64,000 nt of DNA from positions 1 through 64,000 of the forward strand of contig UAVY01000010.1 of the NCBI GenBank assembly GCA_900446925.1, in the 5' to 3' direction. The translations under genes were made by a program, and so were the position numbers. How positions within the stretch are numbered: the first letter of the stretch is position 1; the number at the start of each line of letters is the position of its first letter. This DNA is from Citrobacter koseri. Its GTDB lineage: Bacteria > Pseudomonadota > Gammaproteobacteria > Enterobacterales > Enterobacteriaceae. Shown here piece by piece: positions 19,918-32,989 of this stretch. The notes below the pieces were generated by a model, which worked only from the letters and a program-made list of their open reading frames with translations, was not told where the DNA came from and did no database searches.

Positions 19918-21311
19918 TTATTTTCCTTGCATATACGGCGTATACACCCCGTTCAGGCTTTCCAGAAACGCGACGATATCATCAATGTCTTTCTGCGGAA
20001 TCTCTTTCCCCACCTGATAACGCAACATCAGTTTCACCGCTCCGTCGAGGGTTGGCACATCCCCCCGGTGGAAATACGGCGCGGTCAGCGCAACGTTACG
20101 TAATCCTGGCACTTTCTGACGCAATTTATCGCGAACTTCATTGGTGACATTCATACGTCCAATGTCCGCAGCGGTAATTTCGCCGAAATTAAAGTCTTTC
20201 TTCAGACCCAACGGCTCGAAAGAACGCCCACCGAGAATAATACCGCCGTGACAGGTCGCGCATTTATTCTCTTTGAACAGCTCATAGCCATGTTTCTGCT
20301 GCGCCGTCAGCGCATTTTCATCCCCTCGTAACCACTTATCGAAAGGCGAATTTGGCGTAATCAGCGTCTTCTCAAACTCGGCAATGGCATCCGTAATCGC
20401 TTCTCCGCTGAAGCCCTGCGGATATATCGCCGTGAACTGCTGTTTTAGCACCGGGTCTTTATCGAGTTTCCCAATGATTTCATCCCAGGATTTAGAGGCC
20501 ATTTCAATCGGGTTTAACGGCGGCCCGCCAGCCTGCGCCTGCAACGTCGGCGCGCGACCATCCCAGAATTGCTCAACGTTAAAGATCGAGTTGAACACCG
20601 TTGGCGCGTTGATTGGCCCTACCGCGCCGCCCACGCCGATGGAGGTTTTCCTGCCGTCCACGCCGCCCGCGTTCAGCGCATGGCAATGCGCGCAGGAGAT
20701 GGTGCTGTCACCCGATAAACGGGCATCGTGATAGAGGGTAAAACCCAGTGCGACTTTTTGATCGTCAACCGGCAGTTTTTCGGGGACAGGCTGAACCGGC
20801 TCATTGCGATGCGCCGCTGCCGTATCCGCGCTGGCGTAGTAACGTTCGCGCTGTTTAGCGATCCAGCCGAGAATCGCCTCCCGCTCCGTATCACTGACCT
20901 TACCGGCCCAGTGCAGCGCGGTATAGCGCGTTGGCGGCATTGTTTCGTACTGCATCACCCATTCAATCTTATTCAGATCGCTTTGCGTGACGGGTTTATC
21001 CGCGACCAACGCGGCGCGTACTGCTTCAAGGTTGAAAGATTTATAGCCCAGTTGAATGTCATAATTCATCAACTGCTTAGCAACGGGAAAAGAGGAATAA
21101 AAAGGCAGTTCAGCAGAGGGGTATGACAATAATCGCATCCCTTTTCCCGCAAAAAACCCAGGATTTTATTATTGTCTTCCAGCGTTGAGGCTTGCACATC
21201 AGCTTCTTTACTACGTTGATTATCGTGATACCAGACGTAACCAGATAATCCTAAATAACAAATCGCAATGCCTGCTATGGCTATCGCGGTAAGACGGGTA
21301 ATGATTTTCAT
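19918..21311 (-). CDS. ccp: Ccp (YhjA), tri-haem periplasmic cytochrome c peroxidase (one indel)
   Basis: About 465 residues. It reduces H2O2 in the periplasm with electrons from the quinol pool and supports anaerobic peroxide respiration in E. coli. An N-terminal membrane anchor (MKIITRLTAIAIAGIAICYL) is followed by three CXXCH haem sites: CDYCH in the extra N-terminal domain, CAHCH and CATCH in the di-haem CCP core. The frame breaks near 21115-21121, where one base of a C run is missing; the true reading is CHTPSAELPF. A consensus FNR box lies upstream at 21419-21432, which fits anaerobic expression. Convergent with gor. Confidence 0.95.
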
Positions 21312-21391
21312 TATTTTACCCTCACTATAGTGAGATATTATGGCCCAGAAGATGAACATAAATCAGGCGTATGTCTTTATTAGACATAGCC

Positions 21392-21432
21392 ATCATAGGA
21401 AATACAGGCGAAGGGTTTTTGATAAGTATCAA
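21392..21432 (-). promoter_or_regulatory. FNR-dependent promoter of ccp
   Basis: TTGATAAGTATCAA at 21419-21432 matches the FNR consensus TTGAT-N4-ATCAA at every fixed position. On the minus strand TATGAT at 21397-21392 is a good -10 box. The FNR centre would be about 40-41 bases before the start of transcription (near 21385), the class II activator position. Confidence 0.85.
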
Positions 21433-23388
<1,956 letters not shown>

Positions 23389-23393
23389 CAGCG

Positions 23394-24984
23394 TTACCGA
23401 ATCACGTTATAAATGGCGGTCTGAATCTTTAACCATTTTTTGTTTTCCGCGCTGGGCTCGGCCTGAACACGCAGCCGGGCCTGCTCCATATCATGCTGCT
23501 GGCGCATCACCACCGCCGGAACGGTACAAAAACTTTGCAGATACTTTTATGCAGCGACGTCAGCGACGCTCCGTTCAGCATGGCGTGGCTCAGCGACGTC
23601 AGGAAGCGTCGGCAGGGTTTTACCTCATCCATCAGCGAAGGGTAGCGCAGCAGCAGTTGCAGCACATCGGCATTGCCCCGCCGAAAACGCCTGTTCGGTC
23701 CAGGCCAGCTGCCAGTTCATCCCGCCCTGTAAGAACAACGCCGTAACGCGCGTATCATTACGGTCGATCGCCGAGCGCATATTAAACGGGTCCCAGGTGA
23801 TCCCCATGCGGCTCATGGTTTCCCGCGCGGAGGGCGCCTCAAGCCGGGCGTCATCCTGCATGACCTCGTCGCGTTGTACGGGCGCGGCAGAGGGAGGCGG
23901 CGAGCTGAACAACCAAAACGCCCCCACCAGAATCGCCAGCACCATTGCGCCAACCCCGCCCCCACAATACCCGGAAATCAGCTGCTCACGCTCTTCAGCC
24001 GTCCGCTGCTGTCGCTTGTGAGGCGGTTCAATACTCTCGCCAATTTCCTGGTTATCTCCCCCCGCCAGCGCGTCTTTCTCTCGCGCCTCCTCCCAGAATT
24101 TCTCCACCACGCCCTCATCGGACGCCATAAACGAAGCCGGTTTATGCGGGTGCGTTTTTCATTAAACGCCCGCTGTACCGAGCGGGTGATCTGGCGGAAC
24201 TGACAATCCAGTAGCGACAACTGCACGGAACTGAGCGGCTGCCCGGCGATGATGCTGTTACGCGCCTGACGGCAATCCTCAAGGAACATACGCAGGGTCG
24301 TACGCGGCTCAACAAACAGCGTCAGCGCAGACGCGTCTTTGAAAAATGCGGAATAGTGACGGGGCGAACGACTTTTTATCGACCACCATCAATGCCAGCT
24401 CGCTGAACAGCATCGCGCTGAGCGCATCCTGTCCTTCGCTGAGTTTTAACCAGCGTCGCAGACGATCGGCGCCAAAATGCAGCTTCAGGTAGCTATTCAG
24501 CTGGTGACGATCCGGCCACACCTGCGAAATAAGCGCTTTCAGCGTGAGTTCAATCGCCCGCAGCTGACGCCGGGCCTGTATTTGCGCGTCCTGATTGCCT
24601 GCATCAATATCAGTCTGATAAGTGAGAAGCGGCTGCCGCTGGCGCAGTTGTTCCAACGACGCCACAAAACGCAGGGCGGCAAGCAGTTGGTTTTCACTGA
24701 CATCCTTCCCGCTGTCATATTGCGGAACATACTGCTGGAGATGTCGCAAATGCAGCATAAACTGGCTCAGTTGCGCATCGTTTATATGTAATTTTTTTGC
24801 CACCACGCTCCAGCCGCCTAAATTAAGGCGGGCTTGATCCAGTTGTTCCATAAAACCAGCGCGGTTCTTTTCCTTCCGCAACATGTACGCCCAGCAGCAG
24901 CAGGATCTCCACTGACGCCTGACGGATGATGCCCAGACAGTGTTCAAAAGGCGAATGCATCGCCTGCGAAGCGTTATTCGTCAT
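23394..24984 (-). CDS. Unrecognised membrane protein, about 530 residues (several indels)
   Basis: I do not recognise this gene; it is not at this locus in E. coli K-12. Joining frames gives one protein starting MTNNASQAMHSPFEHCLGII at ATG 24984 and ending AIYNVIR at 23394. The first two thirds are helical and soluble. A basic/acidic linker (HKRQQRTAEEREQLISG) precedes one membrane helix (GAMVLAILVGAFWLF), then a Pro-rich linker and a C-terminal domain with an ankyrin-like stretch (GNADVLQLLLRYPSLMDE). Breaks lie near 24870, 24345, 24138, 23685 and 23530, each repairable by one base (T run, C run, G run). The stop lies six bases from the convergent treF stop. Confidence 0.6.
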
Positions 24985-25263
24985 GATCGTCCCTAAAAAA
25001 GCCCCTCCATAAAGAAGGCTTTAATATTATTTTAATTATCTGTTTTGATAGATATAACAGATTTTTTTGGCATTACAGTGACTATAACGCAAAGGTTGAG
25101 AAATTTATTGTGGGCGGCGAGGGAAATAAAGAGAAGTCGATGAACAGTCATCGCGAAATATTAAAATTAACGTCAGGAATAAAACAGCGTTCCTAAAATA
25201 AGTTATCCTTAATCTAAATTAATGTTGCGGGTGTAAACCACCCGCTTAATATTATCATTCTGA
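24985..25263. other. Intergenic region upstream of the membrane-protein gene
   Basis: AT-rich (over 60 per cent by eye), with no gene or strong motif seen. It separates two minus-strand genes, so it should hold the promoter of the 23394-24984 gene and the 3' end of the SDR gene. Confidence 0.4.
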
Positions 25264-26021
25264 TTATAAGAACATGCCGCCCGACACTTCGATACGCTGC
25301 GCGGTCATCCAGCCCAGTTCATCGCTGAGCAACGCGGCGATGGCATCACCAATATCGTCCGGCAAACCAACCCGTCCCAGGGCGGTTTGTGACGCGATAT
25401 ACGCATTCAGTTGTTCATTGTCCCGCACATTGCCGCCGCCAAAATCAGTTTCAATGGCTCCCGGCGCAATAATGTTCACGGTAATGCCGCGTTCGCCCAG
25501 CTCTTTTGCCTGATAACGCGTCAGCACTTCCATCGCCCCCTTCATCGCGGCATAAGCGCTGTAGCCAGGCAACGCAAAACGGGCCAGCCCCGTCGACACA
25601 TTGAGGATCCTGCCGCCATTCTTCAGCAGGGGTAACAGCCCCTGAGTCAGGAAAAACGGCCCTTTAAACTGAATGTTCAAAAGCTGGTCAAACTGCGCTT
25701 CAGTGAAGGTCGAATACGGCGCGTTGATGCCGATTCCGGCATTGTTCAATAAATAATCAAACGAATCACGCTGCCACTCCGTTTTCAGGGTTTCCCGCAC
25801 CTTTTCAACAAACGCCGGGAATCCCGAAATATCCCCGACATTCAACTGCAATGCTGCGGCTTTCCCGCCTGATTGCGTAATTTCATGCACGACCTGCTGC
25901 GCCTCTTTTTCATTGCTGTTCCACGTCAGAATGATCCGATTCCTCTGCTCGCCAGCTTAAGCGCCGCGTTTTTACCGAGCCCTCGGCTGCCGCCGGTCAC
26001 TAATGCGATACGTTGCGTCAT
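25264..26021 (-). CDS. Short-chain dehydrogenase/reductase (one indel)
   Basis: About 252 residues. A classical SDR: cofactor motif TGGSRGLG (about 9-16), NNAG about residue 90, and catalytic Ser/Tyr/Lys with YSAYAAMKG (YxxxK). The frame breaks near 25941, where one base is missing; the corrected reading is ASRGNRIILTWNSNEKEA, and the Asn/Arg region after beta-2 would favour NADP(H). Divergent from the LysR gene yhjC, which probably regulates it. Substrate unknown. Confidence 0.85.
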
Positions 26022-26140
26022 AAGAAACCTCATTTCAGGTGTTGTGAAGATTGAGAAAGAGCTTATTAGGTGTTAGAAAAACAATAAATGTAGCGAAATG
26101 CGCTTCACTGTTTCATTCAGAACAACACCGGGACCTCGCG

Positions 26141-27040
26141 ATGGATAAAATTCACGCAATGCAGTTGTTCATTCGCGTCGCTGAACTGGAGAGTTTTTCC
26201 CGCGCCGCCGAAACATCAGGCCTTCCTAAAGGTAGCGTATCCCGCCAGATACAGGCGCTGGAAAACCACCTCGGCACGCAGTTGCTGCACCGCACCACCC
26301 GGCGGGTTCAGCTTACTCAGGACGGAATGGTGTATTACGAACGTGCGAAAGATCTGCTGACGAACCTGGACGAGCTGGACGGTTTATTCCAGCACGACCC
26401 GGCCAGCATCAGCGGCAAGCTGCGGGTCGATATGCCGGTTGGGGTCGCCAAGAACCTGGTGATACCGCGCCTGCCCGCGTTTTTACAGCAGTATCCGGGT
26501 ATTGAGCTGGAACTCAGCAGCAGCGATCGCCTGGTGGATTTGATACGGGAAGGGTTCGACTGCGTGGTGCGGGTCGGGGCGCTAAAGGATTCCGGGTTGA
26601 TCGCCCGCCCGTTGGGAAAGCTGTCGGTCATTAACTGCGCCAGTCCGCAGTATCTGGCGCGTTTTGGCTACCCAGAAGGTCTGGACGATCTGGCCTCGCA
26701 TGCGGTGGTTCATTATTCCGTCAATCTGGGCACGCGCCCGCAAGGCTTCGAAGTGGCAACGGCAAACGGCACGCAGTGGATTAAAACCGGCGGCATTCTG
26801 ACGGTCAACAGCACCGAGACTTACCATGCCGCCTGCCTGGCGGGGCTGGGAATCATTCAGGTGCCGCGCATCGGCGTTCGCGAGGCATTGCGCGCCGGAA
26901 CGCTCATCGAGATCCTGCCGCAGTATCGCGCTGACCCAATGCCGGTGTCCCTGCTCTACCCGCATCGCCGCAACCTCTCCCGCCGGGTGCACCTGTTTAT
27001 GGAGTGGCTGACCGGCGTAATGAAAGACTACGTGGACTGA
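26141..27040 (+). CDS. yhjC: YhjC, LysR-family transcriptional regulator
   Basis: 299 residues. An N-terminal winged helix (MDKIHAMQLFIRVAELESFS, then RAAETSGLPKGSVSRQIQAL) and a C-terminal periplasmic-binding-like effector domain. The start is ATG 26141; a longer open frame from 26051 is not conserved. The closest match I know is E. coli YhjC by sequence and by place before yhjD. Divergent orientation to the SDR gene at 25264-26021 is the standard LysR target arrangement. Effector unknown. Confidence 0.88.
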   Translation: MDKIHAMQLFIRVAELESFSRAAETSGLPKGSVSRQIQALENHLGTQLLHRTTRRVQLTQDGMVYYERAKDLLTNLDELDGLFQHDPASISGKLRVDMPVGVAKNLVIPRLPAFLQQYPGIELELSSSDRLVDLIREGFDCVVRVGALKDSGLIARPLGKLSVINCASPQYLARFGYPEGLDDLASHAVVHYSVNLGTRPQGFEVATANGTQWIKTGGILTVNSTETYHAACLAGLGIIQVPRIGVREALRAGTLIEILPQYRADPMPVSLLYPHRRNLSRRVHLFMEWLTGVMKDYVD

Positions 27041-27088
27041 CACGCTATACTGTTCTGAGAGTTAACAAAAGAAGGACTATCGACCTGG

Positions 27089-28118
27089 ATGACGCAGGAA
27101 AAAGACGTAAAACGCCCTATTCAGGAACTCGACCATGCGCCGGTGCCCAAAGTGGAGACGCATGATCGTGACGAACCAGAAACAAACAACAAGGCCACCC
27201 AGGCGCTCAAAACGGTCTCCACGACGGCAGCGAGAATCCAGCGTCAGCCGGTGATTGCCCACCTGATCCGCGCCGCAGAGCGTTTTAACGATCGGCTGGG
27301 CAACCAGTTTGGCGCCGCGATCACCTATTTCTCGTTTCTGTCGATGATCCCTGTCCTGATGGTGTCGTTTGCCGCCGCCGGTTTTATTCTCGCGTCGCAT
27401 CCCACGCTATTAGAGGACATTTTCAATAAAATCCTGATGAACGTCAGCGACCCTACGCTGGCGTCCACGCTGAAAAGCCACTATCAACACCGCCGTTCAG
27501 CAGCGAACCACCGTCGGCCTGGTGGGGCTGGGCATTGCGCTCTATTCCGGGATCAACTGGATGGGCAACCTGCGTGAAGCGATTCGCGCCCAGTCTCGGG
27601 ACGTGTGGGAGCGCACCCCGCAGGATCAGGAAAAAATCTGGATAAAATACCTGCGCGATTTTGTCTCGCTGATTGGGCTGTTGGTTGCGCTGATTATCAC
27701 GCTGTCCATTACCTCGATTGCCGGTTCTGCGCAGCAGATGATTATCTCCGCGCTGTATCTCGACAGCATTGAGTGGCTAAAACCCGCCTGGCGGTTGATT
27801 GGGCTGGCCATTTCGATTTTCGCCAACTACCTGCTGTTCTTCTGGATTTTCTGGCGGCTACCGCGCCACCGACCGCGCAAGAAGGCATTGATTCGCGGTA
27901 CGTTTATCGCCGCGATCGGTTTTGAGGTGATCAAAATCATCATGACCTACACGCTGCCTTCCCTGGTGAAATCCCCGTCTGGCGCCGCATTCGGTTCCGT
28001 GCTTGGCCTGATGGCGTTCTTCTACTTCTTTGCCCGCCTGACGCTGTTTTGTGCGGCCTGGATAGCCACCGCCGAATACAAAGACGACCCGCGTATGCCA
28101 GGGAAAACCCACCGCTAG
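27089..28118 (+). CDS. yhjD: YhjD, YihY/BrkB-family inner-membrane protein (one indel)
   Basis: About 342 residues. A hydrophilic N-terminal tail of about 65 residues precedes five or six membrane helices (FGAAITYFSFLSMIPVLMVS, and further). YihY/BrkB family; mutations in E. coli yhjD can suppress the need for Kdo in lipid A export, so a role at the inner membrane in envelope lipid transport is suspected. One extra C near 27478 shifts the frame; correct reading STLKSTINTAVQQRTTVGLV. Start ATG 27089. Confidence 0.9.
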
Positions 28119-28422
28119 TTCATCATTTGATGCCGGATGGCGCGATGCTTATCCGGCCTAACCGCCCGGCAGGTCGCTACGCCTTATACGGCACGCATTG
28201 CAGCATATAAATCCAGACCGTAACTTTTATTTAACCTAAAACCAGTTTTATCCTCTAAGTTTAAAATTGTGTGAAGCATTTCATAGACGTGAAATCACAG
28301 GTCTAAACATTATCCCCTTTTTGACCATTATTTGGAGCGAAATCCCGCTTTGTTACAGATTGAAATGTCGCTTTTGCTGTGCGTAATATGGCCGTTCGTT
28401 CGCCAAAAAATAAGAAAATACT
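28119..28422. repeat. Gap between yhjD and yhjE with one REP unit
   Basis: A REP lies at about 28130-28165 (GATGCCGGATGGCGCGATGC, TTATCCGGCCTAA). The remainder is AT-rich and should carry the yhjE promoter; no gene seen. Confidence 0.7.
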
Positions 28423-29746
28423 ATGCAAGCAACCGCCACCACACTCGACAACGAACAGGAACACGTTCCGGTAAACTCGCGCAATAAAGTCGTCGTTGCC
28501 TCCCCTCATCGGCACCGCCATTGAGTTCTTCGACTTCTACATTTACGCGACTGCCGCAGTAATCGTGTTCCCCCATATTTTCTTCCCGCAGGGCGATCCG
28601 GCAGCGGCAACGCTTCAGTCCCTCGCCACCTTTGCCATCGCCTTTGTCGCGCGTCCAATTGGCTCTGCGCTATTCGGCCACTTCGGCGACCGCGTCGGGC
28701 GTAAAGTGACGCTGGTGGCGTCATTGCTGACGATGGGGATCTCCACCGTCGTGATCGGTCTGCTGCCGGGCTATGCCACCATTGGCATTTTCGCCCCGCT
28801 GCTGCTGGCGCTGGCGCGCTTTGGCCAGGGTCTGGGTCTCGGCGGAGAATGGGGCGGCGCGGCGCTACTGGCGACCGAAAACGCCCCGCCGCGCAAGCGC
28901 GCGCTGTACGGCTCTTTCCCGCAGCTTGGCGCGCCTATCGGCTTCTTCTTCGCCAACGGCACGTTCCTGCTCCTCTCCTGGCTGCTGACCGATGAGCAGT
29001 TCATGACCTGGGGCTGGCGTTTACCGTTCATTTTCTCTGCGGTGCTGGTCATTATCGGCCTGTACGTCCGCGTCTCGCTGCATGAAACACCGGTATTCGC
29101 TAAGGTCGCTGCGGCGAAAAAGCAGGTGAAAATCCCGCTGGGCACCCTGCTGACCCGGCACGTACGCGTAACAGTACTCGGGACATTCATCATGCTGGCG
29201 ACCTATACGCTGTTCTACATCATGACGGTCTATTCCATGACGTACAGTACCGCAGCCGCTCCTGCGGGGCTCGGTTTACCGCGTAACGAGGTGTTGTGGA
29301 TGTTGATGCTGGCGGTGATCGGCTTTGGCGTGATGGTGCCAGTTGCGGGCCTGCTGGCAGACGCTTTTGGTCGCCGTAAGAGCATGGTCATTATCACGAC
29401 AATGATCATTCTGTTCGCGCTGTTTGCCTTTAAACCGTTGCTCGGTTCCGGTAATCCGGCATTGATATTCGTTTTCCTGCTGCTGGGGCTGAGTCTGATG
29501 GGGCTGACCTTCGGCCCGATGGGCGCGCTGTTGCCGGAGCTGTTCCCGACAGAAGTTCGCTACACCGGCGCATCCTTCTCGTATAACGTGTCGTCAATTC
29601 TTGGCGCGTCCGTAGCGCCATATATTGCCGCATGGTTGCAGGGGAACTACGGTCTGGCGGCGGTCGGCACCTATCTGGCGTCAATGGCCGCCCTGACGCT
29701 GATTGCGCTGCTGTTGACCCACGAGACGCGCCACCAGTCGTTGTGA
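28423..29746 (+). CDS. yhjE: YhjE, MFS transporter of the metabolite:H+ symporter group (one indel)
   Basis: About 440 residues and 12 membrane helices. The MFS loop motif is GHFGDRVGRKVTLV (about 85-98), with a second copy LLADAFGRRKSMV in the C-terminal half. It belongs to the MHS (ProP/ShiA-like) subfamily. The start is ATG 28423 (MQATATTLDNEQEH). One C too many in the run 28502-28505 puts residues 1-26 in another frame; the corrected junction reads VVVASLIGTAIEFFDFY. Substrate not established. Confidence 0.92.
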
Positions 29747-29754
29747 TTTGACCG

Positions 29755-29800
29755 CCATCACCCGTAGGCCGGATAAGGTGTTTACACCGCCATCCGGCAC
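29755..29800. repeat. REP element between yhjE and yhjG
   Basis: CCGTAGGCCGGATAAGGTGT with ACACCGCCATCCGGCA; located between convergent genes. Confidence 0.8.
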
Positions 29801-29805
29801 TATCA

Positions 29806-31867
29806 TCATTTCTTCATCTGCGACAAAATCGTCCGACACTGATTCGCATCGCCTTCTGACGGGGAAATCAACGCCAGAAGCGCGGCGGCTGGCGTGACTA
29901 ACGTCGCCAGCGCCGCAGCGACCGCGCCTCGCGCGATCAGCGGCCCGGCTTTCACCCCCGCCTGCGGGTTTTTAAACGACCCGCGCACATACAGCGGCGA
30001 ACGCAGCGTAATAATACGAATCCCTTTGCTCTCTGGATCGATGGTTAAATCCAGTTGCTCAGAGGCGAAACTCGCGGTTCCGGTGACGTTAACCAACGCA
30101 TTTTCCGTATCAAAAGCAAAGATTTGCGGGCGCGCAACGCCATTAACGATGTCAAGATTAGCCGCCGCGCAGTTGACCCGTACCTCATCGTCGCCAAATA
30201 TCTGCCCGACAATAAAGTTACCCACGTTCAGGCCGACAATCTCCATCAGGTTGCGGCTGATCACGCCATCGTTCATCAGCAACTTCAGGTTGCCATTACT
30301 GTTACCTAACAGCGCCGCCACTGAATTGCCGCTTCCCCGGATATCCGCGTCACCGTTCATTTCGCCCAATGTTTTCTGCATCAGTTCGACATCCGGCATC
30401 AGCGCTTTCAGTTTAAGACGACGCGCCTGGATATTCGCCCTTCCCTGCATCGGCTTTTTATCCCCTTCCAGATGAATGCTGGAGACAATGCTGCCGCCTG
30501 CCAGGCCAAATTTCAGCGGCTGCAAACGTAAATCGGCATTTTTCAGGATGATATGGGTAGAGAGATCGCTGACCGGCAGGCTGCTGCCGTGCTCAATGCG
30601 CCCGCCCTTAAAGCGTACGTCGGCATCCATCACGTCCCATTTATCGGTTTCAAAGCGGTCATAAGGCAGCACTTTTGTCGGCAGGCTGGATGCTCTTTTC
30701 GCCCTTGCTTTGCTCGGCGCGTTTCGACTGTTGCGCCCCCTTCCCGGAATCCACGCCGATCAGCGGCCCCAGGTCAGCCAGGCGAAGCTGGCGCGACTCC
30801 ACATCCCCTTCCAGTTTGGGGCGCGGCTTGCCGGTGGTGTAAGCAAGAGAGCCGTGAATATCGCTGTCGCCGATGCGGCCATTAAAATTGCGGTAGTCAA
30901 AAACTGAGGATGTCTCCGTATCGATTTTCGCCACCAGGCGACCGGTCCGTTTCAAACGGCGGCGTGTCCGGCAGCAGTACGCCGGTCAGGTCGTACAATT
31001 CGCCCAGCGAATCGCCGGAAAACTTAAGCTGGAGATCGACGCCGCCCATGTTCAGCGGATCGTTGACCACCCCGGCAAAGGCCACGCGAGTATTGCCCGA
31101 GCGGAAGTCAGCCTGCACCGGGAAAGGCGCGCCTTCACTGCGTAACGCCAGCATACCGCCAATTTTGCCCGTGCCGATCAGCGGTTCCCCGTTATAACGC
31201 CCCTGCGCCTTAAGGCCGAAAACATAATCCCCCACGTTGTTGTCGGTTGTTGCTTTTGGCTCCCGTGACTTCGCTAAAAGGCAGTGGTTTACCCAGCGGA
31301 TCAACCAGGATCTCGATATCGGCTTTGCTGACCTTATCGTCAATGGCGATACGCCCCTGATCGAACAAAATCGTATCCAGACGGAACGACCAGGCGGACG
31401 GCTGGCGCATTGGGATCGTTTTTCTCGTCAGCCGCAAGAGTGAAGGTCCAGTTATTGTTTTTCTCCGAGAGGCGGATAAGGCGGGCGTCAGGCTTCACCA
31501 GTTTGATCCACGGCAGCCAGACGGTTTTGGTCAGCAACGCCAGCGGCGCCAGCGTGGCTTCAACGCGCGGGAGATGCACCATCGTGACTTCGGGGATATC
31601 CGGCGGATTGCCGAGGATAATGTCTTCGGCATGAACGTGTGGCCAGGGCACCCAGCTTCGCCAGCCGGTTTCCTGTTTTTGACGTTCCCACACCACGCCC
31701 AGATCGCCGCGAATGGCGAATGGCCGGTTGAGTTCTGTAGAGACTTTCTGGTTGATGGTCGGTTTGAGGCGATTCCAGTCAAATGTCGCAATCAGGACGA
31801 TGAGTACGACGATCAACAACAACAAAGTCCCTGATACGGCAGCGGTTATTTTGCCTGCTTTCGTCAT
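29806..31867 (-). CDS. yhjG: YhjG, AsmA-family protein (several indels)
   Basis: About 686 residues. An N-terminal signal anchor (MTKAGKITAAVSGTLLLLIV) is followed by a large periplasmic beta-rich domain of the AsmA/TamB repeating beta-groove type, which in this family is linked to lipid transport to the outer membrane. The C-terminus reads ANQCRTILSQMKK. Single-base breaks lie near 31412, 31250, 30942 and 30675; the pieces join into one protein that matches E. coli YhjG from end to end. Start ATG 31867. Confidence 0.92.
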
Positions 31868-31988
31868 GTTTTACTTCCTCACTTCTTTCCTTGCCAGTCC
31901 TAAAGATAGTCCAGCAGACGGAAAAGGGAGGCAGGCTGCGTCCTGGAATACCGCGTGAAAGACGCGCCATTCCGGGAAACAGCGGGTA

Positions 31989-32757
31989 TTACAGCATCAG
32001 GATCACCTGTTCAAGGTTCTCCAGCGGAACAGGACGCGACAGAAAATACCCCTGCGCCGCGAAAGCGGGCGAACGTTGTACATCGCGCCACTCTTCCAGC
32101 GTTTCCACGCCTTCGACGATAACGCCTCGGCAATAGCGGTTCATCAGTTGCAGCAGCAGCGTAAAGAGGTTTCGCCCTTCCGGCGTCTGGCGCAGCATCA
32201 CAAACAGATCCCGCGCCACTTTGATGTAGTCGTAACGCACTTCGCTCAGGGCAGAGAAATTCGCCATGCCGGTGCCGAAATCATCCAGCCAGGAGCGGGC
32301 CGAATTCACACATTGAGGCGAACGAAGAGTCTTTCGGTAAACGAATATGTTCTACCAGTTCGAATCGCAGCCAGGGCAGACGCTCAATCGTTTTCAATAC
32401 CTCTGGCTGCTGACGCATCGCGATCAGCGTCGGGCCATCGACATTGACCGAGGCCAGCAGGTCATGACGCATGAAAAAATCGGCTTTCTGCTCCAGAAAC
32501 TGGAGCTGTTCTTTCACCACATCCACGCGGTGTCTTACCGCCAGTTCGGCAAAATAGCGATCCGGGGCAACGCGCCGGGAAGGGTTATCCGGGTGTACCA
32601 CAACCGTCAGCAGTTCCACGGCCATCAATCGCCCGTTGGTCTGGTAGATTGGCTGATAAGTGTAAGCACGTTCGCACTGCAACCAAAAGCGCCGCTCCTG
32701 CAAGCTTTCAATGCTTGCCTCAGGAATGCTTAGCTGCTGGATAACCTGCTTTATCAT
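31989..32757 (-). CDS. pdeH: PdeH (YhjH), c-di-GMP phosphodiesterase (one indel)
   Basis: About 255 residues. A stand-alone EAL domain that hydrolyses c-di-GMP to pGpG and so favours swimming over matrix production. Visible are MAVELLTVV at the EAL position, DDFGTGMANFS, and VEGVET near the C-terminus. The frame breaks near 32290, where one extra C turns CTCTGG into CTCCTGG; corrected reading GPLWLDDFG. The start is ATG 32757 (MIKQVIQQLS). A consensus FliA promoter lies upstream, tying expression to the flagellar cascade. Confidence 0.94.
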
Positions 32758-32805
32758 CTCAGATGTCCTGTTAATGAGAGTGTGACTGCCCGGACTCGTC
32801 AAAGG

Positions 32806-32832
32806 TTATCGGCGCTCTGGCAAAGAACTTTA
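32806..32832 (-). promoter_or_regulatory. Sigma-28 (FliA) flagellar class III promoter of pdeH
   Basis: On the minus strand: TAAAGTTC, 11 bases, GCCGATAA. This matches the FliA consensus TAAAGTTT-N11-GCCGATAA with one mismatch in the -35 element and exact spacing. It lies 49 bases upstream of the pdeH ATG. Confidence 0.9.
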
Positions 32833-32900
32833 TGTTCAGCGTCCCGCAAAATAGAAACAGCATGACAAAAATCAACACAGAATACGCGTTGGCTCAAAAA

Positions 32901-32922
32901 AATAATGGAACGATGTTTTAAT
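32901..32922 (+). promoter_or_regulatory. Candidate KdgR operator before kdgK
   Basis: AATGGAACGATGTTTTA resembles the KdgR box (TGAAACA-type imperfect palindrome) that represses genes of 2-keto-3-deoxygluconate use. It lies about 70 bases before the kdgK start. Match by eye only. Confidence 0.4.
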
Positions 32923-32989
32923 ATAGTTGACCGCTGAATACACCACAGCGCACACTAACGCTAATTTTTTTCAGAGCAGGTTCACGACT

